From: Caecitellus pseudoparvulus
Taxonomy: Eukaryota; Bigyra: Bicosoecida
Direction of reading: 5' to 3'
Length of the DNA: 64,000 bases
NCBI GenBank assembly: GCA_965644315.1
Contig: CBFFRQ010000044.1
Coordinates: 62,001 to 126,000, forward strand
Made by a program: the position numbers and the translations under genes. Under the pieces are notes generated by a model. That model did not search any database. It saw only the letters and a list, made by a program, of their open reading frames with translations, and was not told the origin of the DNA. Shown piece after piece: positions 51,366-61,778 of the stretch (positions are counted from its first letter, which is position 1; the number at the start of each line of letters is the position of its first letter).

Positions 51366-53642
51366 ATGGCAGAAGAGGGTGATCTTGTTCTGGGCTTTGC
51401 AGCGGATACGGCGCCCGCGCCCCCTCGCCGTAGCGTGAAGCGGCGAAGGGAAAAGCCAGGGCGCGAAGCAAATTCCGCAGCGAAACGCGCCTCCCGCCCG
51501 CCTCCCAGCCGCGCCCAAGAGCGGCACGGAGAGCAGCAGCCTCTATCGGCTTCTGAAAGATCCGAGGCGGCGAGGGGCGCAGGCGCCGCGCAAGCACCTG
51601 CAGTGCCGCAACGTGCCACTGCTCACTCAACACATGCTCGTGGCAAAGGCCCCCCCTCACGCCGTCTCGAGCACTCCATCCTCGCCAGCAGCCGTGGGGC
51701 AGGCAGTGTGGCTGCCGACGTGCTGGGGCAACGGGCAGGCGCCGCCCCCGTGGTGCCTGCTGCTCTCCTGTCCGGCACCAGCGTCGTGGAGCTGGGGGTG
51801 CAGGGCAAGCTGGTCACTGCGGCAGCTCGCACAGCGGGGTTGGCACCACGGTACAGCGCTGATGACCCCTCCACACACGGCGTGAAGGACTTCAAGCCCT
51901 CCGTCATCCAAGCACTGTTCATCCCCCCCGCCTTGACCCCACACCACACCGTGGGCGTGGCTCCCACCGGCAGCGGCAAAACGCTCGCGTTCGCCCTGCC
52001 CCTTCTGCAGCACCTGCTGAACGCATCGGCCACCTCCCCCATCAAGCGAGAACACGGAACATACGCCATGGTCATCACCCCCACGCGGGAGCTGGCCCTG
52101 CAGGTGGGCAGTGTCCTGGAGGCACTGGCCACCGCTGCGCCCTGGCTGTGTGTCGGCGTACTGACAGGCGGTACGAGGCGCAAGACGGATAAGGCGCGCC
52201 TGCGTAAGGGGTTGAGCGTGGTGGTGGCCACGCCGGGGCGCCTGCTGGATCACCTGCAGCACACGTCTTCCTTCCGCACGGGGCGCATGAGCTGGCTGGT
52301 GCTGGATGAATTCGACCGCCTCCTGGACATGGGCTTCTCGGACACCATCTCCGCCATCCTGGCAGAGCTGCAGAAGGTGCAGACACGCGGACACCGCCCA
52401 GTGCAAGTCCTCGCCACCTCTGCCACGCTGCCACCCGCCTGCTCCAAAGCCTTGGATACGCTCCTGCAGACAGCGGCGCCTGATCGCACTGCGACGGTAG
52501 TGCATGCTGGCTTGCGCACGGCGCAGGTGGTGCAGCACGTCGCAGACGCCGAGGCAGTGGGCGCCAAGGCTGGCGCAGCATCTGCAGCCGTCACCGTGGG
52601 CGGCACCGCCACAGCTGGGTCCTGCGACCACCACTGGGCAGCCGTGAACATCAAGTGGCGCATGCCGACGCTCATGGCCATGGCTCGCTTCTTCGTCGGC
52701 AAGTACGGTCGCAAGGCGCTGCTGTTCCTGTCCACGCGTGATGAAGTGAGCCACGTCACGGCTGTGCTCAAGGCCCTGTGGCCTGCGCTGTCTGCTCGCC
52801 CCAAGGGCTCTGATGGGCCACAGGAGGACGCCTTCCTCGGCGGCCTGCACGGCGGCATGGAGGCAGGGGACCGCCGAGCAGCGTGGGCAGGCTTCGCAGC
52901 CGCTTCGCATGGCCTGTTGGTGGCCACAGACGTCGCGGCGCGGGGGCTGGACGTCCCGGCAGTGCACGTCATCGTGCAGTGCGCGCTGCCCAGCGACCCG
53001 GCCGACTACGTGCACCGAGCAGGTCGCACAGCGCGCATGGGACGCAGGGGCATGAGCATCCTGCTGCTGCAGCCGCATGAAAAAGACTACTTGAAAGTGC
53101 TGGCCAGCATGGGGGTGCAGGCGTCCGAAGTCACCACCACCAAGTGGCTGAAGGGGCTGGTGGGCAAAGTGCCCCCCGTCGCGGCGCTGCCGGAACCCCC
53201 CCCACCAGGGGAAGAGGGGGAGGACTCCACAGGCGAAGAGACGCCCCAAGCCCGCGCCGTGCGCATCATCACAGGCGTGGTGGAGGAGAGCGAGGCGGCC
53301 AAACCCGCCTTCGCCGCTGCCTGTGCCGCCAAGCGCTGGCAAGTGTGGCACGAGTGCTGGGTGGGGTGGCAGGCAGCTCGCGCACGGCAGGCCACAGCCG
53401 CATACACAGCGTACACCCGGGCGTACAGCACACACGACAAGCGCCTGAAGGCGTTCTTGCACGTCAAAGCACTGCACTTGGGGCACGTCGCCAAGGCGTT
53501 TGGCCTGCGCAACCCGCCCACGTCAGCAGTGGGAGCGGAACGGACCGCACGGGCGGCAGAGGCGCCAGCGCCCCGCCGCAGCGATGGCGTGAAGAGCTAC
53601 GCTCGCCGCAAAGTGGACACTCTCTCTGAATTCGCCTCATAG
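51366..53642 (+). CDS. DEAD-box RNA helicase, DBP7/DDX31-like
   Basis: One open frame, possible from 51204; ATG 51366 (MAEEGDLVLGFAADTA) is preferred because upstream residues look unconserved. After a basic Ser-rich N-terminus come motif I VAPTGSGKTLAFAL, Ia TPTRELALQVG, VVVATPGRLLDHLQ, motif II LDEFDRLLDMGFSDTI, III ATSATLPPACSK, IV KALLFLSTRDEV, V LVATDVAARGLDVP and VI HRAGRTARMGRRG. The C-terminus HVKALHLGHVAKAFGLRNPP is the DUF4217 end typical of Dbp7. DBP7 acts on snoRNA-pre-rRNA pairing in early 60S assembly. Motif II is D-E-F-D, whereas yeast Dbp7 and DDX31 have D-E-G-D and most relatives D-E-A-D. An insert of about 30 residues lies between the two RecA domains. Confidence 0.9.
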   Translation: MAEEGDLVLGFAADTAPAPPRRSVKRRREKPGREANSAAKRASRPPPSRAQERHGEQQPLSASERSEAARGAGAAQAPAVPQRATAHSTHARGKGPPSRRLEHSILASSRGAGSVAADVLGQRAGAAPVVPAALLSGTSVVELGVQGKLVTAAARTAGLAPRYSADDPSTHGVKDFKPSVIQALFIPPALTPHHTVGVAPTGSGKTLAFALPLLQHLLNASATSPIKREHGTYAMVITPTRELALQVGSVLEALATAAPWLCVGVLTGGTRRKTDKARLRKGLSVVVATPGRLLDHLQHTSSFRTGRMSWLVLDEFDRLLDMGFSDTISAILAELQKVQTRGHRPVQVLATSATLPPACSKALDTLLQTAAPDRTATVVHAGLRTAQVVQHVADAEAVGAKAGAASAAVTVGGTATAGSCDHHWAAVNIKWRMPTLMAMARFFVGKYGRKALLFLSTRDEVSHVTAVLKALWPALSARPKGSDGPQEDAFLGGLHGGMEAGDRRAAWAGFAAASHGLLVATDVAARGLDVPAVHVIVQCALPSDPADYVHRAGRTARMGRRGMSILLLQPHEKDYLKVLASMGVQASEVTTTKWLKGLVGKVPPVAALPEPPPPGEEGEDSTGEETPQARAVRIITGVVEESEAAKPAFAAACAAKRWQVWHECWVGWQAARARQATAAYTAYTRAYSTHDKRLKAFLHVKALHLGHVAKAFGLRNPPTSAVGAERTARAAEAPAPRRSDGVKSYARRKVDTLSEFAS

Positions 53643-53809
53643 TGCGTGCCGTTTGCTTGGGCGGTGGCGAACTGGCCAAAGAACCCGCTTGGTATGTTGC
53701 TTCCGCCGTACGCACAACACACGCCTCTACTGCATTGCAGAGCGCGGTGAGAGCATCGTCAATTGCCACACACACAACACCACGCAAGGCGCAAATGCAA
53801 CACACTGCA

Positions 53810-55215
53810 TCACTCCACATCTGCACTGCGCTGTGAAGCTGAGTGCTGGCTGCTCACATCACTGCACTCGTCACCGCTGTCAACAGGGCCGGCGCTCTGC
53901 CTCACCCCACCGTGCAACGAGGCAGCCGAGGGAGCCTCGATGCGAGGGCTCTTGCTCGGCCTCTGGGCTGCCTCCATCGAAATAGCAGCACCCCGTGACG
54001 GAACAGCCCTGCCCCCCCCCGTGGCGTTGGCGGTTGCGGCTGGGGTCAAAGCGGCAAGACCACCTCCCCCCACTGCGGCGGAATGTGGGGGTGCGCTGGA
54101 CTGTGGCGCAGGGGGTGGGCATACGCGCTGCAGGAAGCGCATGAGGGCCTGGGCGGGCTGTGGCGGACGGCAAGGGTGTTCCGGCGGCATGCTGCGTTCC
54201 GCCGCCGCCACGCGCTGGGCGTATGCGGTGGCGGCAGATGGCCCCGCTGCACGGGTGAAGGCCTGGATGGCTTGCAGAGTCGGAGCAGAGGGAGTGGTCA
54301 GGGCTGCCGGGGAGATGTCAGCGCCAGTGCCTTCCCCCCCCACCTCCACATGAGACGGCACCCACTGCGTGCTGCAGCAGGGACACCGAGCACAGTCAGC
54401 CCGAGGGCGCTTGGAGCCACCTACGTGGCCACCACCCCCCGTCAGTAACTGCACAGCGCAGGGCCAGCAAAAAATGTGGCTGCACGGCAGCACCACAGGG
54501 TGCACGAACACCTGCAGGCACTCAGGGCAGGTTGGCGGAGAGTGGCTGCCGGTGGAACTAGCACCTCCTGCCGACGCGACGACGGCTCCCCGGATGTCGG
54601 GGGAAAACACGAACTTGTACCATTTGGCATCAGCGGTGCCAAGTGTCAGGACGTCGCCTGCAACCCTGTGCGCCGAAAACGCGCGCGAATCGTGCACCGG
54701 TGCGTTTCGCCAGAGTTTCGGGACACGCACAACTCCTGCCACTCCCGCTTTGGCAGCTGCTTCCTGTTCACAAACGTGCCCCAAACGGAGACATCCTTGA
54801 TGAACCACTGCGATCCCCGGTGCTCCACCATGACATGCTCCCTGTGAACCGCAGGAGCAGGCAGTACGTGCCCTCAAACACAAGCTGCGCAAGCGACTGC
54901 CCACACCCAACCCGATTCAACCTCACCCACCTCGACACTGACTCGTACTCCTCACAAAAGAACACCTGAATTGACGATCGGTGGCCACGCCCAAGAGATC
55001 CCTGCAAGCAAAACCACTCCACGACCTTGCGGCACGGCGAACGTCAGCAGCCCCACCGCACACATAACACGCACGCTGAACGCTGGCGGCAGTGGGATGA
55101 GCGCTGGAGCCAGCTCCACCCCCTCAGGTGGCTGCCAGTGACGGGGAAGCGCAGCCTCCCACCTGATAAGCCCTGCGCATTTCTCTGAGGAACTCTCCGC
55201 CACTACCGCCGCCAT
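53810..55215 (-). CDS. FHA-RING E3 ubiquitin ligase (CHFR/Dma1/RNF8-like)
   Basis: Four exons: 55215-55075, 55001-54931, 54841-54731 and 54665-53810, with introns of 73, 89 and 65 nt. The FHA domain is spread over all joins: IPLPPAFS-GSLGRG, IQVFFCEEYESVSR-EHVMVE, WFIKDVSVWGTFVNRKQL, then VAGDVLTLGTADAKWYKFVF. The phosphothreonine-binding GRG...SR-EH and GTFVN are intact. The RING finger follows: CPECLQVFVHPVVLPCSHIF then CWPCAVQL and CARCPCCSTQW, a C3HC4 pattern with a 22-residue insert between the third and fourth pairs. The C-terminus is Ser/Ala-rich. This order matches CHFR, Dma1 and RNF8, mitotic or DNA-damage checkpoint ligases. It converges on DBP7 with 167 bp between. Confidence 0.88.
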
Positions 55216-57860
55216 TCTGCTCCGTGCCTTGCAGCGCAGTAGCTTGCGGAACGCGGCTGTGACCCAACAACGAAGCCCAAGAGCGTAAACGAATCTGAAG
55301 CACGCGTGAGAGGAAGCTGAAACGGAGCTCAATGCCTGAGCAGTATGAATTGATTTTGCCCGACCAGCCCCAATGCGAGACCAGTTCTCAAACATGACGA
55401 AGAGCAAGAACTCAGCAATCCACCCAACCGTGCATGCGACACACAGCCCATCGAAAGGTCTTCAACCGAGAGGCTATGGAATCTTCTCGTCTGGTAATGA
55501 GGTACTTGGGGGAGCAACAGGTAGAGTCACACTGTCTCACCCACAACTCAGCAATCAATGCCCCGTGATTCAAGTGCAAAGACGCAACGAGTAAACTACC
55601 TCGTTGGATTCCTAGAAAGATACACTTGCTTGCGACAAAACAAACTGGGCAACAGAAAACGAAATCCGACGGGCCCGAAGGCTCAGCAGTCGCAACACCA
55701 CAGAACCTTGTGCGAGGCTGCCAAAGCACAGGACACTCTACCAACAGAAGTCATGTATCAAGAAGAAGTGGGGAACACAAAGCCACCAGTGAAAGACAGA
55801 TACAACTGAAGTCGCGCACGATATGCAAGGTTTTCCATGCTCTTGATTCGCGCAAACAACGTACACGTTTGCATGCAAGAGATGAGAGAAACTCGTTCGC
55901 CACTGCAAAATGGCGTTTTGATATCGTCCAGTAAAGGTTGAAGATTCCGACGCAACAAAATTGTGTTCTGCGCGAAGAGCCAAACATGCGACAAAGACCA
56001 GCTTGCTTTCTTATGGTTTGAAGCGCCATCCTCCCGTTTAGCCCCTGAAACGTGTGAAAATTGCCCCTTCTCCGGAAGGCCTGGGGCTCATGCTCGCTGC
56101 AAAGAAATCACATTCGACCGCTCTGGCTGTGTGCGCATCAAATCTGCTGCTCACTGTGACGGATTGATAGACTGGTGGGGCACGACAGAGTATTGATGGC
56201 AAAGTACAAGCATTTTGCGAGAGAGAACCCTGGCAGTCCCATGTTTGACACACTTTCCTCCCCAATTCGAAGACTTGCACACAACTCTCACGATTCTTTG
56301 TTTGATCGCCCACATTTCGAACGAAGGGTGGTTTCAGAAAAATGAAGATGAAAGGTATGCAATGTGTGGTCCAGAAAGCTAAGACTCACCGTACACCTCA
56401 ATGCATATGCGACCATCAAGCTTTGACATAAACTTGCAGTGCCACCACAGCTTTTCAAACATACTGTCATTCACAGTGGTAAAGTCATCGCAAACTTAGG
56501 GGAGTGGAGTCCTGGGAGCTTGCAATTTCAATCTTGAGTGGAGGGCTGCATCTTCAGACACATGCTTCTTTCGGCATGTAGTGAAGATTTTCTCGTCTAC
56601 ATTCAACTTTTCCCGCTATTGAAGAAAAGTCACTGCATATAGATCGAAATACAAAGTTCATTCAAAGGACAATGATTCATACGCTGAAAGCCGACGTCCG
56701 AGTATGCAACTTTGCGCTTGGATATTGTGGTGACACATGTGGAGTGTGTTGACGCATGAAGTCTTCAAAGCATGAATTGGTTCCAACAGAAAGCAGAGGT
56801 GTTGGATCCATCGAGCTCGTGCACCAATCCGATGCCCATACACAGCATTCATCGCACATTCCACTTCGATCTGAATCAAAAAAGCAAGTTTAATAGATGC
56901 AATGATGAGCAAACCTGAATCCTTGGAGAAAGATTGCGAGCCATCAAAACAGAAGTATCGGCACGAAAAACAAATGCTTGCAACGCCAAACATGCTACGC
57001 TTTCCCTGTACGGATAGCCCAAGTTGCCTGAACAAGAACGAGCTGATGGTTGGTGCAGTAGAAGCGAGACACTTCTCTTTGATATTGGCGTCGTGCACAA
57101 AGACTCTGATTGAACCATTCTCATTGGAACGCTTGTCTGAGTGCATGCAAGTGCATCAAAGGCGGTTTGATCGACTCAGTATCCTTTCCTCCACATGATG
57201 GCGAAAGTCAATTGCTTGTATCTTCTGTTGCAAGACTGACTGGATTTGTGAAGATAGCCTTCCAACAGGTTGCAAGTGTGGAATCAGCTACTGACTTGAA
57301 GATGATCTGGATGGTGCAAAGTGCAAAGTCCTACAATGAAGTATTCACCTGCCAAACTTGTCGGCTGCTATCGATGGAGATAGTGAATTGGCGGGGATGT
57401 CTGCCAATGTAGAACGAATGGCTTCATGACCACCTGCCGGTTACCATGTTTGAAACCACAAGATGAAGACTGTCTACCGTCAATCTGCACGTCCTGTGGC
57501 AAGGTAGTCAAGCTTTGCCGCGGGCTCTACGCGAGGCAATGACCACGCCCATGCATGAAGCATGCGAGTTTCCTTGACCCATTGATTACCTGGACAGACT
57601 TGAACTGTATCGTGGACAATGGTGACCATTTGGCAAGAGAAGAGGCCCGGGATTCTCATGGTTGGCGCTAATATCCTCCCAGAATAGTGTTTGTCTTGAA
57701 GTATGTCGTAATGGCGGCATTTGGAGGAGTCGGCATGTTCCATTTCCGGTCAGACGCATCAAGAATCCACATTCAAGCACATGCCACGGCACTGCATTCA
57801 TTTGGCTGTACTGTTGTTTGCGACTTGAGGCACTTTTCATTCGAGGATACTCGGCAGTGC
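55216..57860. other. Low-GC gene-poor stretch
   Basis: About 2.6 kb in which GC content drops visibly (many A/T runs, ORFs of only 60-160 codons with no family pattern). The sharp contrast with both flanks, apparent lack of conserved text and adjacency to the NTPase locus suggest non-genic, possibly transposon- or insertion-derived DNA. I found no terminal repeats, reverse transcriptase or transposase motifs by eye. Confidence 0.5.
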
Positions 57861-59147
57861 GTTCTTGTGCCGTGAGTGGTCTTCCAGAGCCCGCTGCCTC
57901 CTCTGTTTTGGCGCCGGCAGTCTCCAAGTACAGTCCTTCCCCCTTGCTTGCTTTCTGCAGGATATCCCAGTGACCTCGCAGGTTGGTCCCGTCCACAACG
58001 CGGATGCCCAGCTGCCCTTCCACATGCTCTCGCATCCTGTCTGAGACTGTGTGTGTCAAGGCAATCATGGCGCCGCCATCCTCAATGCGGAGGCTGCCTT
58101 GCTGCCGGTACCCTTCAAAGCCTTCCGCTCACTCGGACATTTCCACAGGTTTTGACATTTTATCCTTGTGCAACATTAGAGCGGCAGCAATCAAGTCACC
58201 CACAGCACGCACAGAGGGCTTGTGCTTCCGCCTGATGTCCTCCCGCTTCGCTTCGCCATACGGCTTCACACCCATCAAGCCTTCCACTGCCTTCTGCACT
58301 GCGGCAGCCCCTGCATTGTTGACATCTCCGTTCTTTAGCGTCTTCTGGTTGGCTCGCTTCACCTGCACACGCATGATCCACACAGTCGTCACGCCGTCCT
58401 TCACTTCAAAGGACACCCGAATCACGCCGCCACCGTAGACATCTGGGAGCTCCTTCATCCAGAATGCACATCTACGGAGAGCCAAGTACTCCCACAGACT
58501 CTCATGAACCTGCTCAAGCGCCTCGTACGAAGCCCGTGCACGTGCACGCCAATCTGCCTCAGCCCCGACTGCCTGGCCCCCACCACCTGCTCCACCAGCT
58601 CCCGCTGGGGCGTGTGGTGGTCCAGCACTCTCCGCTGGTGCAGCCGCTTGTGCAGGCGGGTCTGCTGTGCGGCCTGTCACGACTGTCATGCGCACTCCCG
58701 CTAGCTTCCCGCCTTCGGTGTCGCTGTTGCTGGCCTTCACTTCACGGCTTGCTTTTTTCCCTTCACCGCTTGCATCTTTGCCTTCGTGGCTTCCACTTGG
58801 GCCATCCCCATGACATTGTCGACTGTCATGAGAATTTCCCCGTCTTGGCCTGGCATCCTCGCCAGAGCGCGGGCAATGGGCAGCGCGGCCTCCTGTCCGT
58901 ACCCGTTGTACCGTATCCACGTCATGGCTTGGAAGTGCACCTTTCCACGCGCATAACTGCGGTACACTCCCAGACTGCCCAAGTCCAAGTTTTTCCCGTA
59001 CTCCACAAGCCAACCCTTGTCGATAGCGCTGTCAATGTGATGTGTGGCCGCTGGAGTGGTTGCAGCTGCCCCCTGCGCCGCGCTGTCGCCTGCTGCTGCC
59101 GCGGGCGGCTGCTCAGGAGACTCTTTTTTCTCTCTTGCGCGTCTGTC
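57861..59147 (-). pseudogene. Coding-like segments downstream of P-loop NTPase; frame broken
   Basis: Three coding-like pieces lie head-to-tail. Frame 1 (about 59,147-58,737) reads HIDSAIDKGWLVEYGKNLDL, VHFQAMTWIRYNGYGQEAAL and GEILMTVDNVMGMAQ. Near a T6 run (58753-58758, A6 in sense) it stops, and the +1 frame continues (58,750-58,129) with SYEALEQVHESLWEYLALRR then VIRVSFEVKDGVTTVWIMRV and GVKPYGEAKREDIRRKHKP, ending EMSE and TGA at 58129. The same frame then carries on, EGFEGYRQQGSLRIEDGGAM then SDRMREHVEGQLGIRVVDG, to about 57,861. A single frameshift and one in-frame stop would explain this, or two weak introns. It could join the NTPase exon upstream through an intron from 59252 to about 59148. 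No family was recognised. Confidence 0.35.
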
Positions 59148-59249
59148 TCTTGATACAACGTAGCGTGTGGGGCGAAATCAAAGTATGGTAGCGTTTGGCA
59201 GCTCTGCTCTTACTTCATCCGCAACGAGAGCAAGGAATGAGTGCATTAC

Positions 59250-60626
59250 CTACTTGAGGTCTTCACTTGACTTGTCCAGGCCCTCTGTGACCTCGGAGGC
59301 TTGGCGTTCTGGCCATGGAGATGATAGCTCCCATTCTTGGAAAAGTGTGGATGCAGCATGTGCCAGCTCCCGGGGTGTGTGCCCGTACAGCTCCAGAGCA
59401 CGTTTCAGCGAAGATGCAAGCCTTTCCTCGTCGCTCATCTCATCCTCCCCCTCCAAGCGCTGCAGGAACATTTCGTCAAGCTTCCTCGCCATTTCCAGCG
59501 CTGCTTCTGAGGGCTGCTTCTCCTCCTTCGCCGCCGGTGCACCTGGTGCCTTCTGTGCTGCGTCCACAGCTGCGCCGGGCTGCTGCTTCTTTGTTTTCCC
59601 TCTGTATAGTGTGAATGAAGGGTCGACCGCTTTGCACGCGTGCGAAAGCAGGAAGGACTTGAGGGAGTCCTGCGTCCACATGGCACCCTCCAGGCGTCTA
59701 CCTTTAAGCTTGGTCTCATTCCAGTTTCCTCGCAATGACCAGTACGTAAACTCAGGTGGGAAGTCATGGGGCTTTCCGTCAGATAGGAACAGCTGTCGGG
59801 CGTGTTGAGAACTGGAGCAGACCACCATGCCAATGGCGGGCTCAAACAAACAAAGAACACCCTCCATTTGACTTTGCCATCGACAAGTGGTTGGGAAGTC
59901 AAACTTCTGTTCCTGAAAGAGGTTCTCTGCCTCATCCACGACCGCAATCACCGCGATGTTGGCCTTCTTTAGCAAAGCGCTTGCGATGCCCAGCCGGCCA
60001 AGAGTACTGGCGCCCAGCATCTCTTCATCCAACTCGGATGACTGAGCCTTGGTGCTTTCATGCAAGGTGAAGATGTCAGATAATTGCTCATCTTTTACTT
60101 CGTCGTCTAACGAAACTGTAGCATGTGCGGCGAGGTTGCGGAGCACCTCTGCTGCTTCTGGGTGACGATCCAGATCTTCGAGCTTTTCAGCAATCGACTT
60201 AAAGAGCCATTCATGGAAGTTTCCAGTGTCTGAGGAACTGCGGTCTTGAAGATCAGTGATACAGCAAATGGTGAGCCTTCCGTCCGCTGCGCTCATGTTC
60301 ACCTTGTCCAAGACATCAGCAAACGTGTTGAAAAGGTGGGACTTCCCGGTGCCCTTTGAGCCGGTGAACAAGAATGCCTTCGGTGTTGGCGGTGATGAAT
60401 GCAAAGTTCTCGTCATTGATGCCATGGGTTTGAAGGCTCGTGCCAGGTGCCCCATGGGCAGAAAACCGCTCTTCTGGTGCAGCACCATCTTCTTCCACAA
60501 GCCTCCATAAACCCTGGGCACCCCGGCTGGGCGGCTCACGCGCAACCCAGACCTGCACAGCTTCTCAAACGGCCCTATCTTGTGCCCACTGGCTTCAGCC
60601 TCCGTGGGTAATTCCGCTGCTGCCAT
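59250..60626 (-). CDS. P-loop NTPase, possibly Crinkler/RHS-like effector-type ATPase
   Basis: Open frame of 458 residues from ATG 60626 (MAAAELPTEAEASGHKIG). Before the fold comes GVPRVYGGLWKKMVLHQKSG. Walker A is FLFTGSKGTGKSHLF (residues about 86-100), Walker B is VIAVVDEAENLF (about 230-241), and a sensor-like strand GMVVCSSS follows. The last 100 residues are charged helices. This AAA/STAND-like layout, a lone lineage-variable ATPase in a low-GC, repeat-like setting, resembles the NTPase modules of Crinkler and trypanosomatid RHS proteins, but the match is by pattern only. Downstream segments in 57.9-59.1 kb may be its C-terminal part. Codon use is visibly less GC-rich than in neighbouring genes, consistent with recent origin or transfer. 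Confidence 0.5.
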   Translation of the reverse strand: MAAAELPTEAEASGHKIGPFEKLCRSGLRVSRPAGVPRVYGGLWKKMVLHQKSGFLPMGHLARAFKPMASMTRTLHSSPPTPKAFLFTGSKGTGKSHLFNTFADVLDKVNMSAADGRLTICCITDLQDRSSSDTGNFHEWLFKSIAEKLEDLDRHPEAAEVLRNLAAHATVSLDDEVKDEQLSDIFTLHESTKAQSSELDEEMLGASTLGRLGIASALLKKANIAVIAVVDEAENLFQEQKFDFPTTCRWQSQMEGVLCLFEPAIGMVVCSSSQHARQLFLSDGKPHDFPPEFTYWSLRGNWNETKLKGRRLEGAMWTQDSLKSFLLSHACKAVDPSFTLYRGKTKKQQPGAAVDAAQKAPGAPAAKEEKQPSEAALEMARKLDEMFLQRLEGEDEMSDEERLASSLKRALELYGHTPRELAHAASTLFQEWELSSPWPERQASEVTEGLDKSSEDLK

Positions 60627-61778
60627 GCCTGCGAGTCACAGCCCGGAACGTGGCCGCTCAGCCACGTGCATCCAAGTACGGCGGTGTTGCAAGTCGCAAA
60701 CCTGCACTCACTTCTTGTTCTTTGTAATGTTCAGTCACCTCTACTGTACAACGGGGACGTTCCGCTTCGAGCTCGACTCCAACGCTGCTTGCAAATGGTG
60801 CAATGCGGAAATCGAGCCGCCACACACCACGCAACGCCAGCGCCGGCCGCGCCCAGTCAGGCGCAAGCAAGTGCAAGCAACCTCGGAAAACCACGATGTG
60901 CTGTGCAAGAAGTGTGACGGGTCGAGTTGGAGGCGGGGGATGGGCGTGCTGCGGGGAGTTTGGCGTTGTACAGTGAATGGCGTTTCCAGGGAGAGTGCTG
61001 CTGCGCTGAGGGAGGGGGTGTCAAGCCCCCTCAGACGTGTGCACAACGACACAGGGTGAGCGTCCAAGCTCCCCGTACTCCCTCATATCCCAGACTCGCG
61101 TGATATCGACAGTTCATGGTCTCAAGCTCCAACAGTGCCCTCCCGCGCAGCTCTACTGCCAGGTCAAGACTCAATGGCAGCTCTCACATGCTGCTTCTCA
61201 AGCTCATGGCGAGGTGCCCGAGCAAGAGGAGCCCATGATTGACCTTTATCACCTTCTGCCGGTGGTTGCAGCCTAGGGGCTCGGTGCTAGCACACTCCTA
61301 TCCGCCCCGTGCGACTCTGTGACTCTCAGTCGTAGACTGAAGTAATGTCATCGTCTCAGGCAGATTGGATATCTCAGCAGCTATGCGGTCGGCAGGACTC
61401 GCCTCCAACGCGAGGCAGTGTCCTCACATGCTTTTGGAGGTATGTGCTCAAGTCCGTCACGCAGCCACACGGCGCCACGGGCCCCTGAGGACTTGCGATC
61501 AGCGACAAGCGCTGCTCTCGTGCCGGCATGCACGGCGATGTCACGGCTACCCCCTATGCGCCCTCAACCCGATCCAAGTGCATGACGATCCTGAGAAGGA
61601 GCTCGGGCATATCTCTGCAGCACAGGCAACCCACCTGTGAGGGGGAGTTCCCCAGAGCTCCGCGCGCCCGATCAAGTCAGCGATCTGCTGCAAAGGAGTC
61701 AGAGTGATGCAGCAAATGTGCGGCGCGGTCGCAGCAAATGATGACAGAGCGATCAATGCATTTCAGTCGCATCTCAAT
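60627..61778. other. Intergenic, no supported gene
   Basis: 1,152 bp upstream of the NTPase start and downstream of the terminal gene's stop. It contains TGCGGAAATCG at 60804-60814 (plus strand). Short frames on both strands show no conserved pattern and no tRNA-like cloverleaf or B-box was found by eye. Confidence 0.45.

Noticed and set aside
51657-53486. A 609-codon minus-strand frame opposite the DBP7 helicase
   Set aside because: Composition is the mirror image of the helicase codons and no conserved motif is present; all helicase motifs are on the plus strand.
60627-61778. Possible tRNA or other small RNA genes in the spacer
   Set aside because: No B-box-like GGTTCGAATCC or paired acceptor stem was seen by eye; a tRNAscan run would be decisive.
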